A DNA stretch of 64,000 bases from an uncultured Pseudomonadota bacterium. GTDB taxonomy: Bacteria; Pseudomonadota; Gammaproteobacteria; Ga0077536. The notes beneath the pieces are model-generated. The model was given only the letters and a program-made list of their open reading frames with translations. It had not been told where the DNA came from and searched no databases. The stretch covers positions 1-64,000 of the forward strand of contig CACJXQ010000004.1 of the NCBI GenBank assembly GCA_902597385.1, written 5' to 3'. This document shows positions 19,585-29,516 of the stretch, one piece after another. The first letter of the stretch is position 1. Every line of letters starts with the position of its first letter. Both the position numbers and the translations under genes were made by a program.

Positions 19585-21180
19585 CTACTGATTTTCAATG
19601 AAAATATTTCCCTTTTTTGCTTCGAAATTCTCCAACAAGAATCGTTCCTGTGGTTTCTCAGATGCAGTTTTTGGAATTTCTTCTAGCAACTGGAGATAGG
19701 TCGGGACAAAGTTCGATTCAAGATTAGCTCTACAACTTTGAAAAACCTCGTCGGGATGGAATTCTTCAAAGGAGACCGGGACAACAGCAGCAACGACATC
19801 TTTTTCCCCTGGCACACCATTGGCGCTCGTGACACCGTAGACAAAAACGTCATCTATTTGCGAGTTCTCTGCTAACTCTTTCTCAACAAAGGCTGGATTA
19901 ATAAAATCGCCGTTTTTTCTGATACCTCCACCTTTACGGTATAAAAAGTAGTACCATCCGTCTGCGTCTTTGTATCCGACGTCGCCCATTCTTAGCCATC
20001 CTCCGTCTGTTTTCTTGCCAGAGGCTTCAGGATTTTTAAAATAACTCACTGGCGGACAAGACCCATCCTCATTCTGGAAAACTATCTCACCAGGACTATT
20101 TGTTGGAACCTCATCGTCATTTTCGTCTACTATTTTTCCCACTAGCGAGGCGGGGGGTTTTCCAATACTACCTGTAGGTCCACCGGGAGGATTCAATGTA
20201 ATCCCTCCTTCTGCTGCGCCGTAAAACTCGAAGATTTCACAGTCAAAACGTTCTCGAAAGCTATTCCAAATATTCTTAGGCATCCCAGCGCTTAATACAT
20301 ATCGAACTGGATTATTTTTATCGTCGGCTCTCTCGGGCTCGCTGTAAATTGCCGTAGTCATTCCACCAAGTAGATTAAACATAGTGCAGTCATAGTGTCT
20401 GGTAATATCCCAGAGCCTTGATTTGGTAAATTTCTGACTGAACACCCCGTTAAGACCCATAGCTAAAGTAGTACCCAGAGTGATTAGTTGAGCATTAGCA
20501 TGCGTCAGCGATAATCCTGTGTAAGGCCTATCATCTTTTGTCAGTCCCAAGGCTTCGCCAAGGCCGGCAACAAAGCCGAACCGAGCGTAGGGAGATAGTA
20601 TTGCTTTTGGGTCTCCTGTGGTTCCAGAGGTGTACAGCATTTGCATGGGTAATTCAGGTTTTGAGACTCGAATGTCAATCTCACTGCAGTCAGACTTGAG
20701 GATTTCGGAGAAGCTTTTTTTACGTAGAGAGCATTCATTGTCGGTGCCGACTATCCAAAGCCACTCTAAACGGGGGCACTCACCAATGATCTCGTTCAGA
20801 TTATCCATTGCGTAGTCTCCGATGACCGCTCCTTTACAATCTGCGTGGTTCAGCATGAAAGCTAGTTTTTTTCCCTTCGTGCGAGGGTCAATAGGTACGA
20901 AGATGGTACCTATAATGGAGGAGCCAACCATTGTGTCGACGAACTCGGGATGATTTTGCATGATGATTGCGAAGCTATCCCCTTGTTTCATCTTCTCATC
21001 AAGAAGATGATGAGCCACCTTATGGCCGTTTTTCCAGAGCTCGGCATAACTCCGTTTTTCGTCCAGAAAATTGCCCTGCTCGTTAATTTTGACAAAGGTC
21101 AGAACTTCTTGCGAAGCTCTATCTTGCGCCTTCTCATCAATTAGGTGCGCCAGTATGAGACCTTTATCTTCTCTGTCCAT
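19585..21180 (-). CDS. AMP-binding acyl-CoA synthetase/ligase
   Basis: P-loop-like MLYTSGTTGDPKAI, EFYGAAEGG, GWLRMGDVGYKDADGWYYFLYRKGGGIRKNGDFI. Confidence 0.93.
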   Translation of the reverse strand: MDREDKGLILAHLIDEKAQDRASQEVLTFVKINEQGNFLDEKRSYAELWKNGHKVAHHLLDEKMKQGDSFAIIMQNHPEFVDTMVGSSIIGTIFVPIDPRTKGKKLAFMLNHADCKGAVIGDYAMDNLNEIIGECPRLEWLWIVGTDNECSLRKKSFSEILKSDCSEIDIRVSKPELPMQMLYTSGTTGDPKAILSPYARFGFVAGLGEALGLTKDDRPYTGLSLTHANAQLITLGTTLAMGLNGVFSQKFTKSRLWDITRHYDCTMFNLLGGMTTAIYSEPERADDKNNPVRYVLSAGMPKNIWNSFRERFDCEIFEFYGAAEGGITLNPPGGPTGSIGKPPASLVGKIVDENDDEVPTNSPGEIVFQNEDGSCPPVSYFKNPEASGKKTDGGWLRMGDVGYKDADGWYYFLYRKGGGIRKNGDFINPAFVEKELAENSQIDDVFVYGVTSANGVPGEKDVVAAVVPVSFEEFHPDEVFQSCRANLESNFVPTYLQLLEEIPKTASEKPQERFLLENFEAKKGNIFIENQ

Positions 21181-21183
21181 TAG

Positions 21184-22416
21184 TTAACGTTCCAGAACGG
21201 AAATAACCATGGCGGCTGCGTCTTTCCCTATGTAGCCGCCTCCATTTTCAGCGAGGCCTATTTTTGCGTTGTCAACCTGTCTCTTGCCTGCTTCCCCTCT
21301 TAGTTGAGTAACCAGTTCATGTACTTGAGCTAAACCTGTAGCGCCTACGGGATGGCCTTTTCGCAATAGACCACCTGATGGGTTGACGGGGGTTTTTCCA
21401 CCTAACTTACTATGTCCTTCTCTTATGAAAGATGCACCTTCGCCTCTGGGACATAATCCCAGAGTCTCGTAGTACATTAGCTCGGCGGGTGCAGAGGCAT
21501 CATGTAGTTCTACAACGTCAAGCTCTTCTGGTCCCACCTCGGCTAAGTCGTAGGCCTTTTTTGCAACCGTCTCAGTAACTCCTGGTTGATTATCTTCGTA
21601 ATCCCAACCGGAATTAAGTACTGAGGCCCGTACTTTGACCAGACGATTTTGGCTCATGCGCTTTGCAAATTTTTCGGAGACAATGATTGCTGCAGCTGCT
21701 CCGTCGCCTATGGGAGAACACATGCCCAAGGTAAGAGGGTAGCTAATTTCACGAGTGGCTAGGACGTCTTCCGTTGTGAGGACATCTTGATATTGCGCTT
21801 TTGGGTTTAGACTGCCGTGAAACGATGTTTTTGCGGACACTGCAGCGAAGTCCTCTCGAGTACTACCGAAGTCTCTCATATGCTCGACGGCCATGGCGGC
21901 GTATATGTCCATAAACAAAGAGCGTGTGTTCCCAGCACCATCTCCGTCGACATCGATACCAGCATCTTTGATTCGACCGTAGATTTTTTCTGTAACGGTG
22001 TCAAAGCTTTCGAAATCAACAGCACCAGTAAACACTGAAAAGGTTTTTGCTTTATCCTCGCAATAAAGTTTCTCAAAGCCGACTGCCAGCACTACATCAT
22101 GCACACCATGAGTGACCATTGTGCACGCTTGTTGAAAAGAAGTCGCTGCGGAGGCGCACGCATTTTCGACGTTGACAACCGGAATTCCTCCTATATTCAT
22201 TTCCCTTAGCGCGGCCTGTCCGGGAACCATGACTTGGCCCACGGTCACCGCGGTGCCCGCAGTTGCCATGTAAGCTGCCTCAAGCTGGTTTGCTGTCATA
22301 TCGGCATCTTTTAGCGCCTCGGTGATAGCTTCTATGGACAAAGACTTCAGAGTGCGATCGGCATGTTTAGTGAAATTTGTCATGCCTACCCCAGCAATCC
22401 ATGCGTTTTGTTTCAT
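21184..22416 (-). CDS. Thiolase family protein (SCP-x/lipid-transfer thiolase-like)
   Basis: Catalytic Cys region VENACASAATSFQQA; HDASAPAELMYYE; NPSGGLLRKGHPVGATGLAQVHEL. Confidence 0.93.
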   Translation of the reverse strand: MKQNAWIAGVGMTNFTKHADRTLKSLSIEAITEALKDADMTANQLEAAYMATAGTAVTVGQVMVPGQAALREMNIGGIPVVNVENACASAATSFQQACTMVTHGVHDVVLAVGFEKLYCEDKAKTFSVFTGAVDFESFDTVTEKIYGRIKDAGIDVDGDGAGNTRSLFMDIYAAMAVEHMRDFGSTREDFAAVSAKTSFHGSLNPKAQYQDVLTTEDVLATREISYPLTLGMCSPIGDGAAAAIIVSEKFAKRMSQNRLVKVRASVLNSGWDYEDNQPGVTETVAKKAYDLAEVGPEELDVVELHDASAPAELMYYETLGLCPRGEGASFIREGHSKLGGKTPVNPSGGLLRKGHPVGATGLAQVHELVTQLRGEAGKRQVDNAKIGLAENGGGYIGKDAAAMVISVLER

Positions 22417-22536
22417 GACTTAGCTACTCCTAATTGTTAGATTTAATGTAATAACAAGCTAGCGTGTATTATCATATTCTAATTTGAAAGATATCCAAAG
22501 TGCAGGCTAATTCGGGTAGAAATTCGCTTTTTTAGA

Positions 22537-23562
22537 TTAGTCTGGCCGAATATTCACTACCAACGTTCCTCTATTATTCCCGGTGAAAAGATCAAGATAG
22601 CTCTTAGGCAGATTATCAAAGCCGTTACGGATATCCTCTTTTAGCATAAGTATGCCCTCTTTTTCCCATTCTCGGAGTTGGCTTATAGCTTCTGGGAATT
22701 CGGTAGTGTAATTTCTCGTCAAAAATCCTTCCATCCGGATGCTTCCATATATGAGGCGCATCATGTCTTCTGGTCCCGATGCGGCCTGATCGCTGTCATA
22801 GGTTGATATTTGACCGCATAATACTATTCGACCAAATTTAGCCATATGATTGACTGCAGTACGGAGCATTGCACCGCCTACATTGTCGAAGTAGACGTCA
22901 ATCCCATTCGGACATAGTTGCTCAAATCCACGGTTTAGGTTATCGATTTTGTAATCCAGCACCCCGTCTAACCCAATTTCTTCTGATAGCCATGTACATT
23001 TTTCTCTGCCTCCTGCTATTCCGATTGTTCTGCAACCCAGGATTTTTGCAACTTGCGCAGCCAGGCTGCCCGTAGCTCCAGCAGCAGCGGAGATCACAAC
23101 AGTCTCACCAGCTTTTGGTAGACCGACTTTGGTCAAACCAAAATATCCTGTAAGACTATTGAGACCAAATTTACCGATACTTTCGACAGATGATAGCTCC
23201 TCTGCTACTAAGTTGACCGGCCTTCCGGTGGGATCAATTTGTTCGTAATCTTGCCAGGAAGATAGAGTCGATACCCGACTTCCTATTGGAAATTGCTTAT
23301 TGCTCGACTCTACTACCTTTCCGACAGCAGGCGCTAAAATTGGGGCGCCTATTGAAATAGAGGGATATAGATTTTTTGACGGTGGATCCATCCAGTTGCG
23401 CATAGTTGGCGCGCATAGAAAAGCTTTATTTTCGATCAAAAAGTTACCATCGTCTATTTGATGAGGATCGATCTCGGTTTCATGATATCCAAAATCGTGA
23501 GCTGCTACCTGGCCCTTTGGACGCGACTTCAACAGCCATTGTCGGTTCCTTAGTTTTCTCAA
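22537..23562 (-). CDS. MDR-superfamily NADP-dependent oxidoreductase (PTGR/YncB-like)
   Basis: MRKLRNRQWLLKSRPKGQVAAHDF; GLTKVGLPKAGETVVISAAAGATGSLAAQVAKILGCRTIGIAGG; DVYFDNVGG. Confidence 0.93.
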   Translation of the reverse strand: MRKLRNRQWLLKSRPKGQVAAHDFGYHETEIDPHQIDDGNFLIENKAFLCAPTMRNWMDPPSKNLYPSISIGAPILAPAVGKVVESSNKQFPIGSRVSTLSSWQDYEQIDPTGRPVNLVAEELSSVESIGKFGLNSLTGYFGLTKVGLPKAGETVVISAAAGATGSLAAQVAKILGCRTIGIAGGREKCTWLSEEIGLDGVLDYKIDNLNRGFEQLCPNGIDVYFDNVGGAMLRTAVNHMAKFGRIVLCGQISTYDSDQAASGPEDMMRLIYGSIRMEGFLTRNYTTEFPEAISQLREWEKEGILMLKEDIRNGFDNLPKSYLDLFTGNNRGTLVVNIRPD

Positions 23563-23589
23563 TTTAATAGTTCTCCTGATTTCTCGGTC

Positions 23590-24345
23590 CTAAAAAATAC
23601 CCTTGTGCTGGACTCCATCGACTACCACTGTTGAGCCTGATACCCAACTAGCGCGATCAGAAGCTAGAAAGGTAACTACATTTGCAACTTCTTCAGGTGT
23701 GCCAAGTCGATCAAAAGGAATATTATTGAGGACTCCCTCATACATTTCAGGATTACCTTCTTTGACTATGTTCCAGAATCCTCCCTCAACCCATATAGAC
23801 CCAGGCGCGACGCAATTGACTCGAATATTTTTTGGGGCCAGTTCTTGCGCCATAGTTTTAGCGTGATTGACCAATGCTGCTTTTACTGCGGCGTAGGCTG
23901 GTGGGCTACCTGCCTCTAGCCCCGAGATGGATGAAATATGGATTATATTGCCGCTTCCTGCCGATTCCATCCAAGGGACTACGGTTTGAGTAGCTCTAAC
24001 ACTAGCCATTATGTCGACATTAAAACCTGTTTCCCATCCCTGTTCATCATCGGTCAATCCGAATCCTGAAGTGTTGTTGATCAAAATGTCTATACCGCCT
24101 AGTTGTTCCTGGGACTCCTTAAGAAAACTTTCTAGGGACTGTTTGTCGCCCACGTCGCAGGTATGGGGGTAAACGGTAATGCCCTTTGACTCCAGCTCTT
24201 TTACAGTTTCTTTCAAGGAGTCACTACCTCTCGCGCAGACTGCTAAATTTGCTCCTTCTCCACCCATGGTTAGGGCTATGGCTTTTCCAATGCCCTTGCT
24301 AGCTCCTGTGATAATTGCTCTTTTCCCTTTTAATCCTAGTTCCAT
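23590..24345 (-). CDS. Short-chain dehydrogenase/reductase
   Basis: TGASKGIGKAIA, NNTSG, ISSISG...YAAVKAA, C-terminal FLASDRASWVSGSTVVVDGV. Confidence 0.95.
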   Translation of the reverse strand: MELGLKGKRAIITGASKGIGKAIALTMGGEGANLAVCARGSDSLKETVKELESKGITVYPHTCDVGDKQSLESFLKESQEQLGGIDILINNTSGFGLTDDEQGWETGFNVDIMASVRATQTVVPWMESAGSGNIIHISSISGLEAGSPPAYAAVKAALVNHAKTMAQELAPKNIRVNCVAPGSIWVEGGFWNIVKEGNPEMYEGVLNNIPFDRLGTPEEVANVVTFLASDRASWVSGSTVVVDGVQHKGIF

Positions 24346-24373
24346 ATGGATGACTCCTTAAATTTTTTCTTTT

Positions 24374-25123
24374 TTACTTTAGATAATCGTGCACTACCTT
24401 GCCGTCACCAAGTGTGAATTGGCTTTCATAGAAGAAGCCACCTTTTATCTCTGAAATTGGTATATTTGATAACCGGTCGGACGGCGACGAGCCGAACTCC
24501 AGGGTGGCCGGCCCTTTATGAACTTCTTTGACTGAGATGTTTGATAAGGTTGTCAGGGTCAGTTGATTGACTTCATCTGGCATTTTGTTCGAGACTGAAG
24601 GTATGATCTTGTGACAAATCCAATCAGGTGTGCCTTCCACATCCTTGGAACTTCCGAACTCCTCGAGCCTCATGGCTACCGTCACTATGTTGATGTTGCC
24701 TCTTTCAACAGTCGCTTTTACCACATCATCACACATTTCAAATGTAAGGCGGCCTATCTTTTTTGGCCAACCCCAAATTTCTCGGCCACCACAAGTCGCG
24801 ACGTCGTTATCTAAAATGAGGTAATGACTAAAATTTACCAGCTTTCTCTTAAAGCGAGCGGTAGAGAATAGGTGAGCTTCTAAATATTTTCCGAACCCAG
24901 CTCCGAACATTTCCGAGACAAGTAAAAACATGTCATTGCCAGGGTTAGGGATCACTGGCTCGGGTGTCAATTGTCTTAGTACTTCACGATCAGTGGTGAA
25001 GTTGACCAATATCTGCTTTATCTGCCGGTAGTGATAGGGTGGTTTGGTATAAAGTCCCGATAAGATTGGCATACTGTAGCTGTCTCTCATTACCTTACTT
25101 CGAGGTGTGGACTGTTTTTTCAT
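24374..25123 (-). CDS. Acetoacetate decarboxylase family protein
   Basis: REIWGWPKKIGRLTFE (Schiff-base Lys region), PPYHYRQIKQILVNFTTDREVLRQLTPEPV. Confidence 0.85.
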   Translation of the reverse strand: MKKQSTPRSKVMRDSYSMPILSGLYTKPPYHYRQIKQILVNFTTDREVLRQLTPEPVIPNPGNDMFLLVSEMFGAGFGKYLEAHLFSTARFKRKLVNFSHYLILDNDVATCGGREIWGWPKKIGRLTFEMCDDVVKATVERGNINIVTVAMRLEEFGSSKDVEGTPDWICHKIIPSVSNKMPDEVNQLTLTTLSNISVKEVHKGPATLEFGSSPSDRLSNIPISEIKGGFFYESQFTLGDGKVVHDYLK

Positions 25124-25231
25124 TGGCTCATTCCCCCAGATTTTTGGTTTATGTTTGATTATAACCTTACAATGTATTCAAATTCGCGTTTTGATGTAAA
25201 GTAGGTACTAGACATTCTGGAGGATCGAGAT

Positions 25232-26185
25232 ATGGCTGGTAATCTAATTGCGTTATTTTTCGTGGGTTTGGTCGCTCTTGCTGCTGTTTATCGTTTTTTA
25301 CCTGGATTGGTTTTCGATTTCTCTATAAAACTCGTTCAATTAAGGGCGGGCCTGGCAAAGAAAACCATTTTAGTTAATGAACAACCGATCACGTATTTTA
25401 TTGGAGGTACGGGAAAGCCTTTGTTACTGTTGCATGGTTTTGGCGCAGATAAAACCAATTGGTTAATGATAGCGCCACACCTCGTAGAGAAATATCAATT
25501 AATTATCCCTGACTTGCCCGGCTTCGGAGAAAGCCCATTTCTCCCTGCTAAAACATATTCAGTTGCAGAACAAATAGACACTTTGGAGAGCTTTGTAAAG
25601 AAGCTCGGCTTGAATGAAATTCATTTGGCGGGAAACTCTATGGGAGGTTATCTCGCCGCAAAATTAGCTGAGCAACTGGAGGACGATGTTGAGTCTGTTT
25701 GGTTGTTAGCTCCCGCAGGTGTGACGACCGATACCCATGCCGAGGGAATAGCTTTAATAGAGTCTGGAGATAATCCTTTGATTATTGAAACCGAGGCTGA
25801 ATTTCATCGCTTAGTGGAACTTTGTTTTGAGATTCCCCCTCCAACACCGCAAGCTATAACGACCCATCTTTTTAAGAAAGCCAAAGAGAGAGCTGATATA
25901 AATCGTAAATTATTTGCTGGGTTGATAGGTGGTGAGGATATACCAGATGAAAACCCTTTGAAATTGGAAGAATGTATTGCGAAGGTTCCAGGTAAAGTGC
26001 TGGTCGTGTGGGGAGACAAAGATCGTATTTTACACCCAGACGGTTTAGGCGTGCTTGTTAAAAAACTTAAAGAAACGGGGGGCTCTCATGAGGGGATATT
26101 GATGTCTGATATGGGCCACATTCCCATGGTTGAAAGGCCGAAAGAAGCGGCTAGCGACTTTTTGCGATTTGTGTCTGAAAAATAG
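25232..26185 (+). CDS. Alpha/beta fold hydrolase with N-terminal TM helix
   Basis: N-terminal hydrophobic segment; LLHGFGADKTNW, nucleophile GNSMGG, VVWGDKDRILHP, MGHIPMVERP. Confidence 0.93.
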   Translation: MAGNLIALFFVGLVALAAVYRFLPGLVFDFSIKLVQLRAGLAKKTILVNEQPITYFIGGTGKPLLLLHGFGADKTNWLMIAPHLVEKYQLIIPDLPGFGESPFLPAKTYSVAEQIDTLESFVKKLGLNEIHLAGNSMGGYLAAKLAEQLEDDVESVWLLAPAGVTTDTHAEGIALIESGDNPLIIETEAEFHRLVELCFEIPPPTPQAITTHLFKKAKERADINRKLFAGLIGGEDIPDENPLKLEECIAKVPGKVLVVWGDKDRILHPDGLGVLVKKLKETGGSHEGILMSDMGHIPMVERPKEAASDFLRFVSEK

Positions 26186-26195
26186 TTAGTTGATT

Positions 26196-27122
26196 TTATT
26201 CTTTGTCGTAGATAAATCGAAAAGCATCACCCCTAGCTTTCAGAATTCCGGTGGAGGGTAAGGGAAAATGGGCAGTAAGGATTTTAGTTCCGGATTCGTA
26301 ATGTTGCTGCAGGAAGCTTAATCGCGTTTCAGCTGCAAGCTTTTTATCAAAATCAAATTTGAAATTCCAATGTGGGAATTGGCATTGCACAGGACTGTGA
26401 ATTAAATCCCCGGAGATTACTCCACTCTTGTTTCCATCAAACAATCGGACTGCACAGTGTCCGGGGGTATGACCCGGTGTGGGTTCAAGTCGAACGAACT
26501 TATCCAATTCAAAGTCATCTTTTACTAGTAATGCTTGGCCAGCTTCAATAATTGGCAAAACATTCTCTACGAAAGTCGGGTCGCCATATTTGTTATAAAG
26601 TTTTTCAGCATGGTCACACTCTGTTTTCGAAAATATATATTTCGCATTCTTAAAAGTAGGGACCCATCTGCCATTTGAGAGTTGAGTGTTCCAACCACTA
26701 TGATCGACATGAAGATGTGTGCAAAAAACGTAGTCTATTTCATCGGGATGAGTGCCTTCTTTCGTCAGTCCTGTCAGGAAATTAGAGTCTTCTTTTTGGT
26801 CCCAAGGGGGGAACCACTCTACTGACTTATGATTGCCGACACAGCTATCCACTAAGATTTTAGCCGTTGGTGTGTGCACAATATAACTTTGGATAGGCAT
26901 GAGCATCATGTCTGTGCCTGCCTGAAGGGCGTTAGGTTCTAGCCAATTTCGATGAGCAGCAAGTAGTTCCTCTGTCGCGTCAGGAAAAAAATCATAAATA
27001 GACATGAAGGGTCCGTTGTACTCGACTACCCTACCTATTTCAATATTGTTAAGTTTTAAGCGTTTCATAGTATCCGATCCCTCTCTTGTCAAATATCTTC
27101 TTTTTCTCGAAGCTGCCAACAC
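26196..27122 (-). CDS. MBL-fold metallo-hydrolase (lactonase-like)
   Basis: CTHLHVDHSGWN metal motif, PTPGHTPGHCAVRL, SGDLIHSPVQC; likely start at Met 27068 (MKRLKLNNIEIG). Confidence 0.9.
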   Translation of the reverse strand: MLAASRKRRYLTREGSDTMKRLKLNNIEIGRVVEYNGPFMSIYDFFPDATEELLAAHRNWLEPNALQAGTDMMLMPIQSYIVHTPTAKILVDSCVGNHKSVEWFPPWDQKEDSNFLTGLTKEGTHPDEIDYVFCTHLHVDHSGWNTQLSNGRWVPTFKNAKYIFSKTECDHAEKLYNKYGDPTFVENVLPIIEAGQALLVKDDFELDKFVRLEPTPGHTPGHCAVRLFDGNKSGVISGDLIHSPVQCQFPHWNFKFDFDKKLAAETRLSFLQQHYESGTKILTAHFPLPSTGILKARGDAFRFIYDKE

Positions 27123-27970
27123 CCGTTTCTCTCTTGAACGAACTTTTCTTCCTGAAGCTTAATGAGGTGAGCGTGCAAGGATAAAGAGGCCCACTCGTGC
27201 AGGCTTGGGTCAACGTCATCGTATACAAGGGGAGTTAATTTACTTATTGTGCTACTCCCGCTCGTGCCAAGTTTGTCTATCACCTTGGATTCTCTTCCGA
27301 GTCTGTGGGCGATCAATCGTTCTATCTCGCGCTTGGGTTCTACGATGACGGTACCGTGCCCAGGAGCGACATATTTGAAATCGTAGGCGAGGAGCCTTTC
27401 CAACGAATGTATATATTTTTTCATGCTTCCAGCTGGCGGCACTATCACCACCGTAGAGCCTTCCATCATATGGTCTCCGGTCATGAGTAGTTCATCTTCT
27501 TCTATTAGAAAACAAACGTGATTTGAGACATGGCCGGGCGTTAAAATTGCCCGTATAACTCTGGTATCAGTTTCGATAGTGTCGTCGTTTAGTAAGGGTG
27601 TGGCGTTTTCAAAGGTTGGATCTTGAAAACCATCATTGGCTATCTCGTTCCCAACCATCTTCGCTCCGGTTTGAGCTACTAATTCTGCGGCAGCTGGGGA
27701 GTGATCCCTATGGGTATGGGTCACAATCACCCACTCAATTCGTTCCCCAAAATTGTCTAAGACGCAATTAACGTGTTCGTCTAACAGCGGGCCTGGGTCA
27801 ATCACAGCAATTTTCTGTGTTCCCACAATATAACAGTTGGTTCCTGGTCCAGTCATTGGGCCGGAATTGTTGGCCGTTATTCTATGAACACCCGGAGTGA
27901 GTTGTACGGGTTTTAAATAGGAAATCTCTGAATTAATGTCCGTCATATCTTTAATTGTCTCATCATCCAC
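27089..27970 (-). CDS. MBL-fold metallo-hydrolase (LACTB2/glyoxalase II-like)
   Basis: MTGPGTNCYIVG, VTHTHRDHSPAAAEL, TPGHVSNHVCFLIEED, APGHGTVI, C-terminal winged-helix-like region. Confidence 0.92.
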   Translation of the reverse strand: MDDETIKDMTDINSEISYLKPVQLTPGVHRITANNSGPMTGPGTNCYIVGTQKIAVIDPGPLLDEHVNCVLDNFGERIEWVIVTHTHRDHSPAAAELVAQTGAKMVGNEIANDGFQDPTFENATPLLNDDTIETDTRVIRAILTPGHVSNHVCFLIEEDELLMTGDHMMEGSTVVIVPPAGSMKKYIHSLERLLAYDFKYVAPGHGTVIVEPKREIERLIAHRLGRESKVIDKLGTSGSSTISKLTPLVYDDVDPSLHEWASLSLHAHLIKLQEEKFVQERNGCWQLREKEDI

Positions 27971-28172
27971 CTCAAAATCTTTGATTTTCTATATATGCAT
28001 CTTCGTACTTAAGTACCAATGTTATACGGAATTATAACTAAAGATTGAAAAGACTGGTAAATGCGAGCCACAAATCTTGTTTTTTTATTAAAATCACCTA
28101 TAGGACTTTTTACTTTTGATGAGGTTGTGGTAGTTTGCTCGCTCAAGTGTAATATTTTAGGAGCATCCAACA

Positions 28173-28619
28173 ATGCAACAGGCAGAAATCGCAAGCAAAC
28201 CAGAAAACGCACCGATGGTGAAGGTGGCTGAAGGTATGGCAAGCCAGAAGAATTGGGTAGCCATGGATGAAGAAGAAAACTTTAATATTAAGGTTCTGTC
28301 TCTTGATGAAGAGCGTAATTCTGTTGAAGTGCTATTTAAAATTAAGGGTGGATATCGCTCAGGACCACATAAACATACTTGTGAAACCCATGTTTATGTC
28401 ATTAAAGGAAAAGTCAAAAATCATGCTATAAACTGCACTTTCAATGCTGGAGATTATTGCTATCAGCCTATGAATGATTTGCATGATGAGGAGTTCCTGG
28501 AAGACACGATAGTTTATGCAAGTTATCGCGGGGAAAGTGATACCCTCGTGGAGTTTATCGATGAGTCGGGGCAGGTGTGCGGCGAGTTTAAGATGGACGA
28601 CTTCCGAACTGCAATGTAG
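28173..28619 (+). CDS. Cupin-domain protein
   Basis: GYRSGPHKHTCETHVYVIKGKVKNH...GDYCYQPMNDLHDEEF; SD TTAGGAG. Confidence 0.82.
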   Translation: MQQAEIASKPENAPMVKVAEGMASQKNWVAMDEEENFNIKVLSLDEERNSVEVLFKIKGGYRSGPHKHTCETHVYVIKGKVKNHAINCTFNAGDYCYQPMNDLHDEEFLEDTIVYASYRGESDTLVEFIDESGQVCGEFKMDDFRTAM

Positions 28620-28631
28620 AAGTCTTTAGTA

Positions 28632-29474
28632 ATGAAGCCCCTCATTCTTGATGGTAAAACCTTAGCTTCAGCTAGTGAAGGTGAGATTACCAAACGGGTC
28701 AAAAGACTAATCGAAGAATCGGGTGGGAAGAAGCCGGTGCTGGCGACCATTCTCGTCGGACAAGATCCCGCATCTGCGACATACGTACGCATGAAGGGGA
28801 ATGCTTGCGGTCGCGTTGGGATGGATTCTAGGCGCATAGAGTTAGATGGATCGACCACAACTGTAGAATTACTAGCTGAAATTGACAAGTTAAATAAAGA
28901 TGAAAGCGTCCAGGGGATTTTGTTACAACACCCAGTTCCCAATCAGATTGATGAGAAAGCCTGTTTTGATAGGATATCAGCCGCAAAAGATGTAGATGGG
29001 GTTACATCTTTAGGGTTTGGGATGATGGCCATGGGCTTGGACGCTTATGGGTCGGCTACACCCGGTGGGATTATGCGTTTATTGACTCACTACAAAGTTG
29101 ATTGTGCTGGAAAGCGAGCCGTCGTGGTGGGACGCAGCGCTATTTTGGGAAAACCAATGGCGATGATGCTTCTTAATGCAAATGCGACGGTCACGATTTG
29201 TCATTCTAAGAGCAAGAATCTAGCTGAAGAGGTAAGCCGAGCTGAAATTCTAGTTGGGGCAGTTGGAAGGCCAGAGTTTATAAAATCTGATTGGCTTAGT
29301 GAGGGGACTGTTGTTGTGGACGCTGGATATCATCCAGGAGGAATTGGAGATATAGAAGTAGAGTCAGCACTGGATCGAATTAGTGCCTATACTCCAGTTC
29401 CAGGCGGCGTTGGCCCAATGACAATAAACACGTTAATCTTGCAAACATTGGAGTCTGCTGAAAAATCTATTTAA
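28632..29474 (+). CDS. folD: Bifunctional methylenetetrahydrofolate dehydrogenase/methenyltetrahydrofolate cyclohydrolase
   Basis: [74 protein letters not shown]. Confidence 0.97.
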   Translation: MKPLILDGKTLASASEGEITKRVKRLIEESGGKKPVLATILVGQDPASATYVRMKGNACGRVGMDSRRIELDGSTTTVELLAEIDKLNKDESVQGILLQHPVPNQIDEKACFDRISAAKDVDGVTSLGFGMMAMGLDAYGSATPGGIMRLLTHYKVDCAGKRAVVVGRSAILGKPMAMMLLNANATVTICHSKSKNLAEEVSRAEILVGAVGRPEFIKSDWLSEGTVVVDAGYHPGGIGDIEVESALDRISAYTPVPGGVGPMTINTLILQTLESAEKSI

Positions 29475-29516
29475 AAAGACGGCGACGCAATAAAATATCG
29501 AGGGGGGGGACTTTTT

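Noticed and set aside
28523-28942. Antisense ORF of 139 aa opposite the cupin/folD genes
   Set aside because: Overlaps strongly supported coding sequence; no motif
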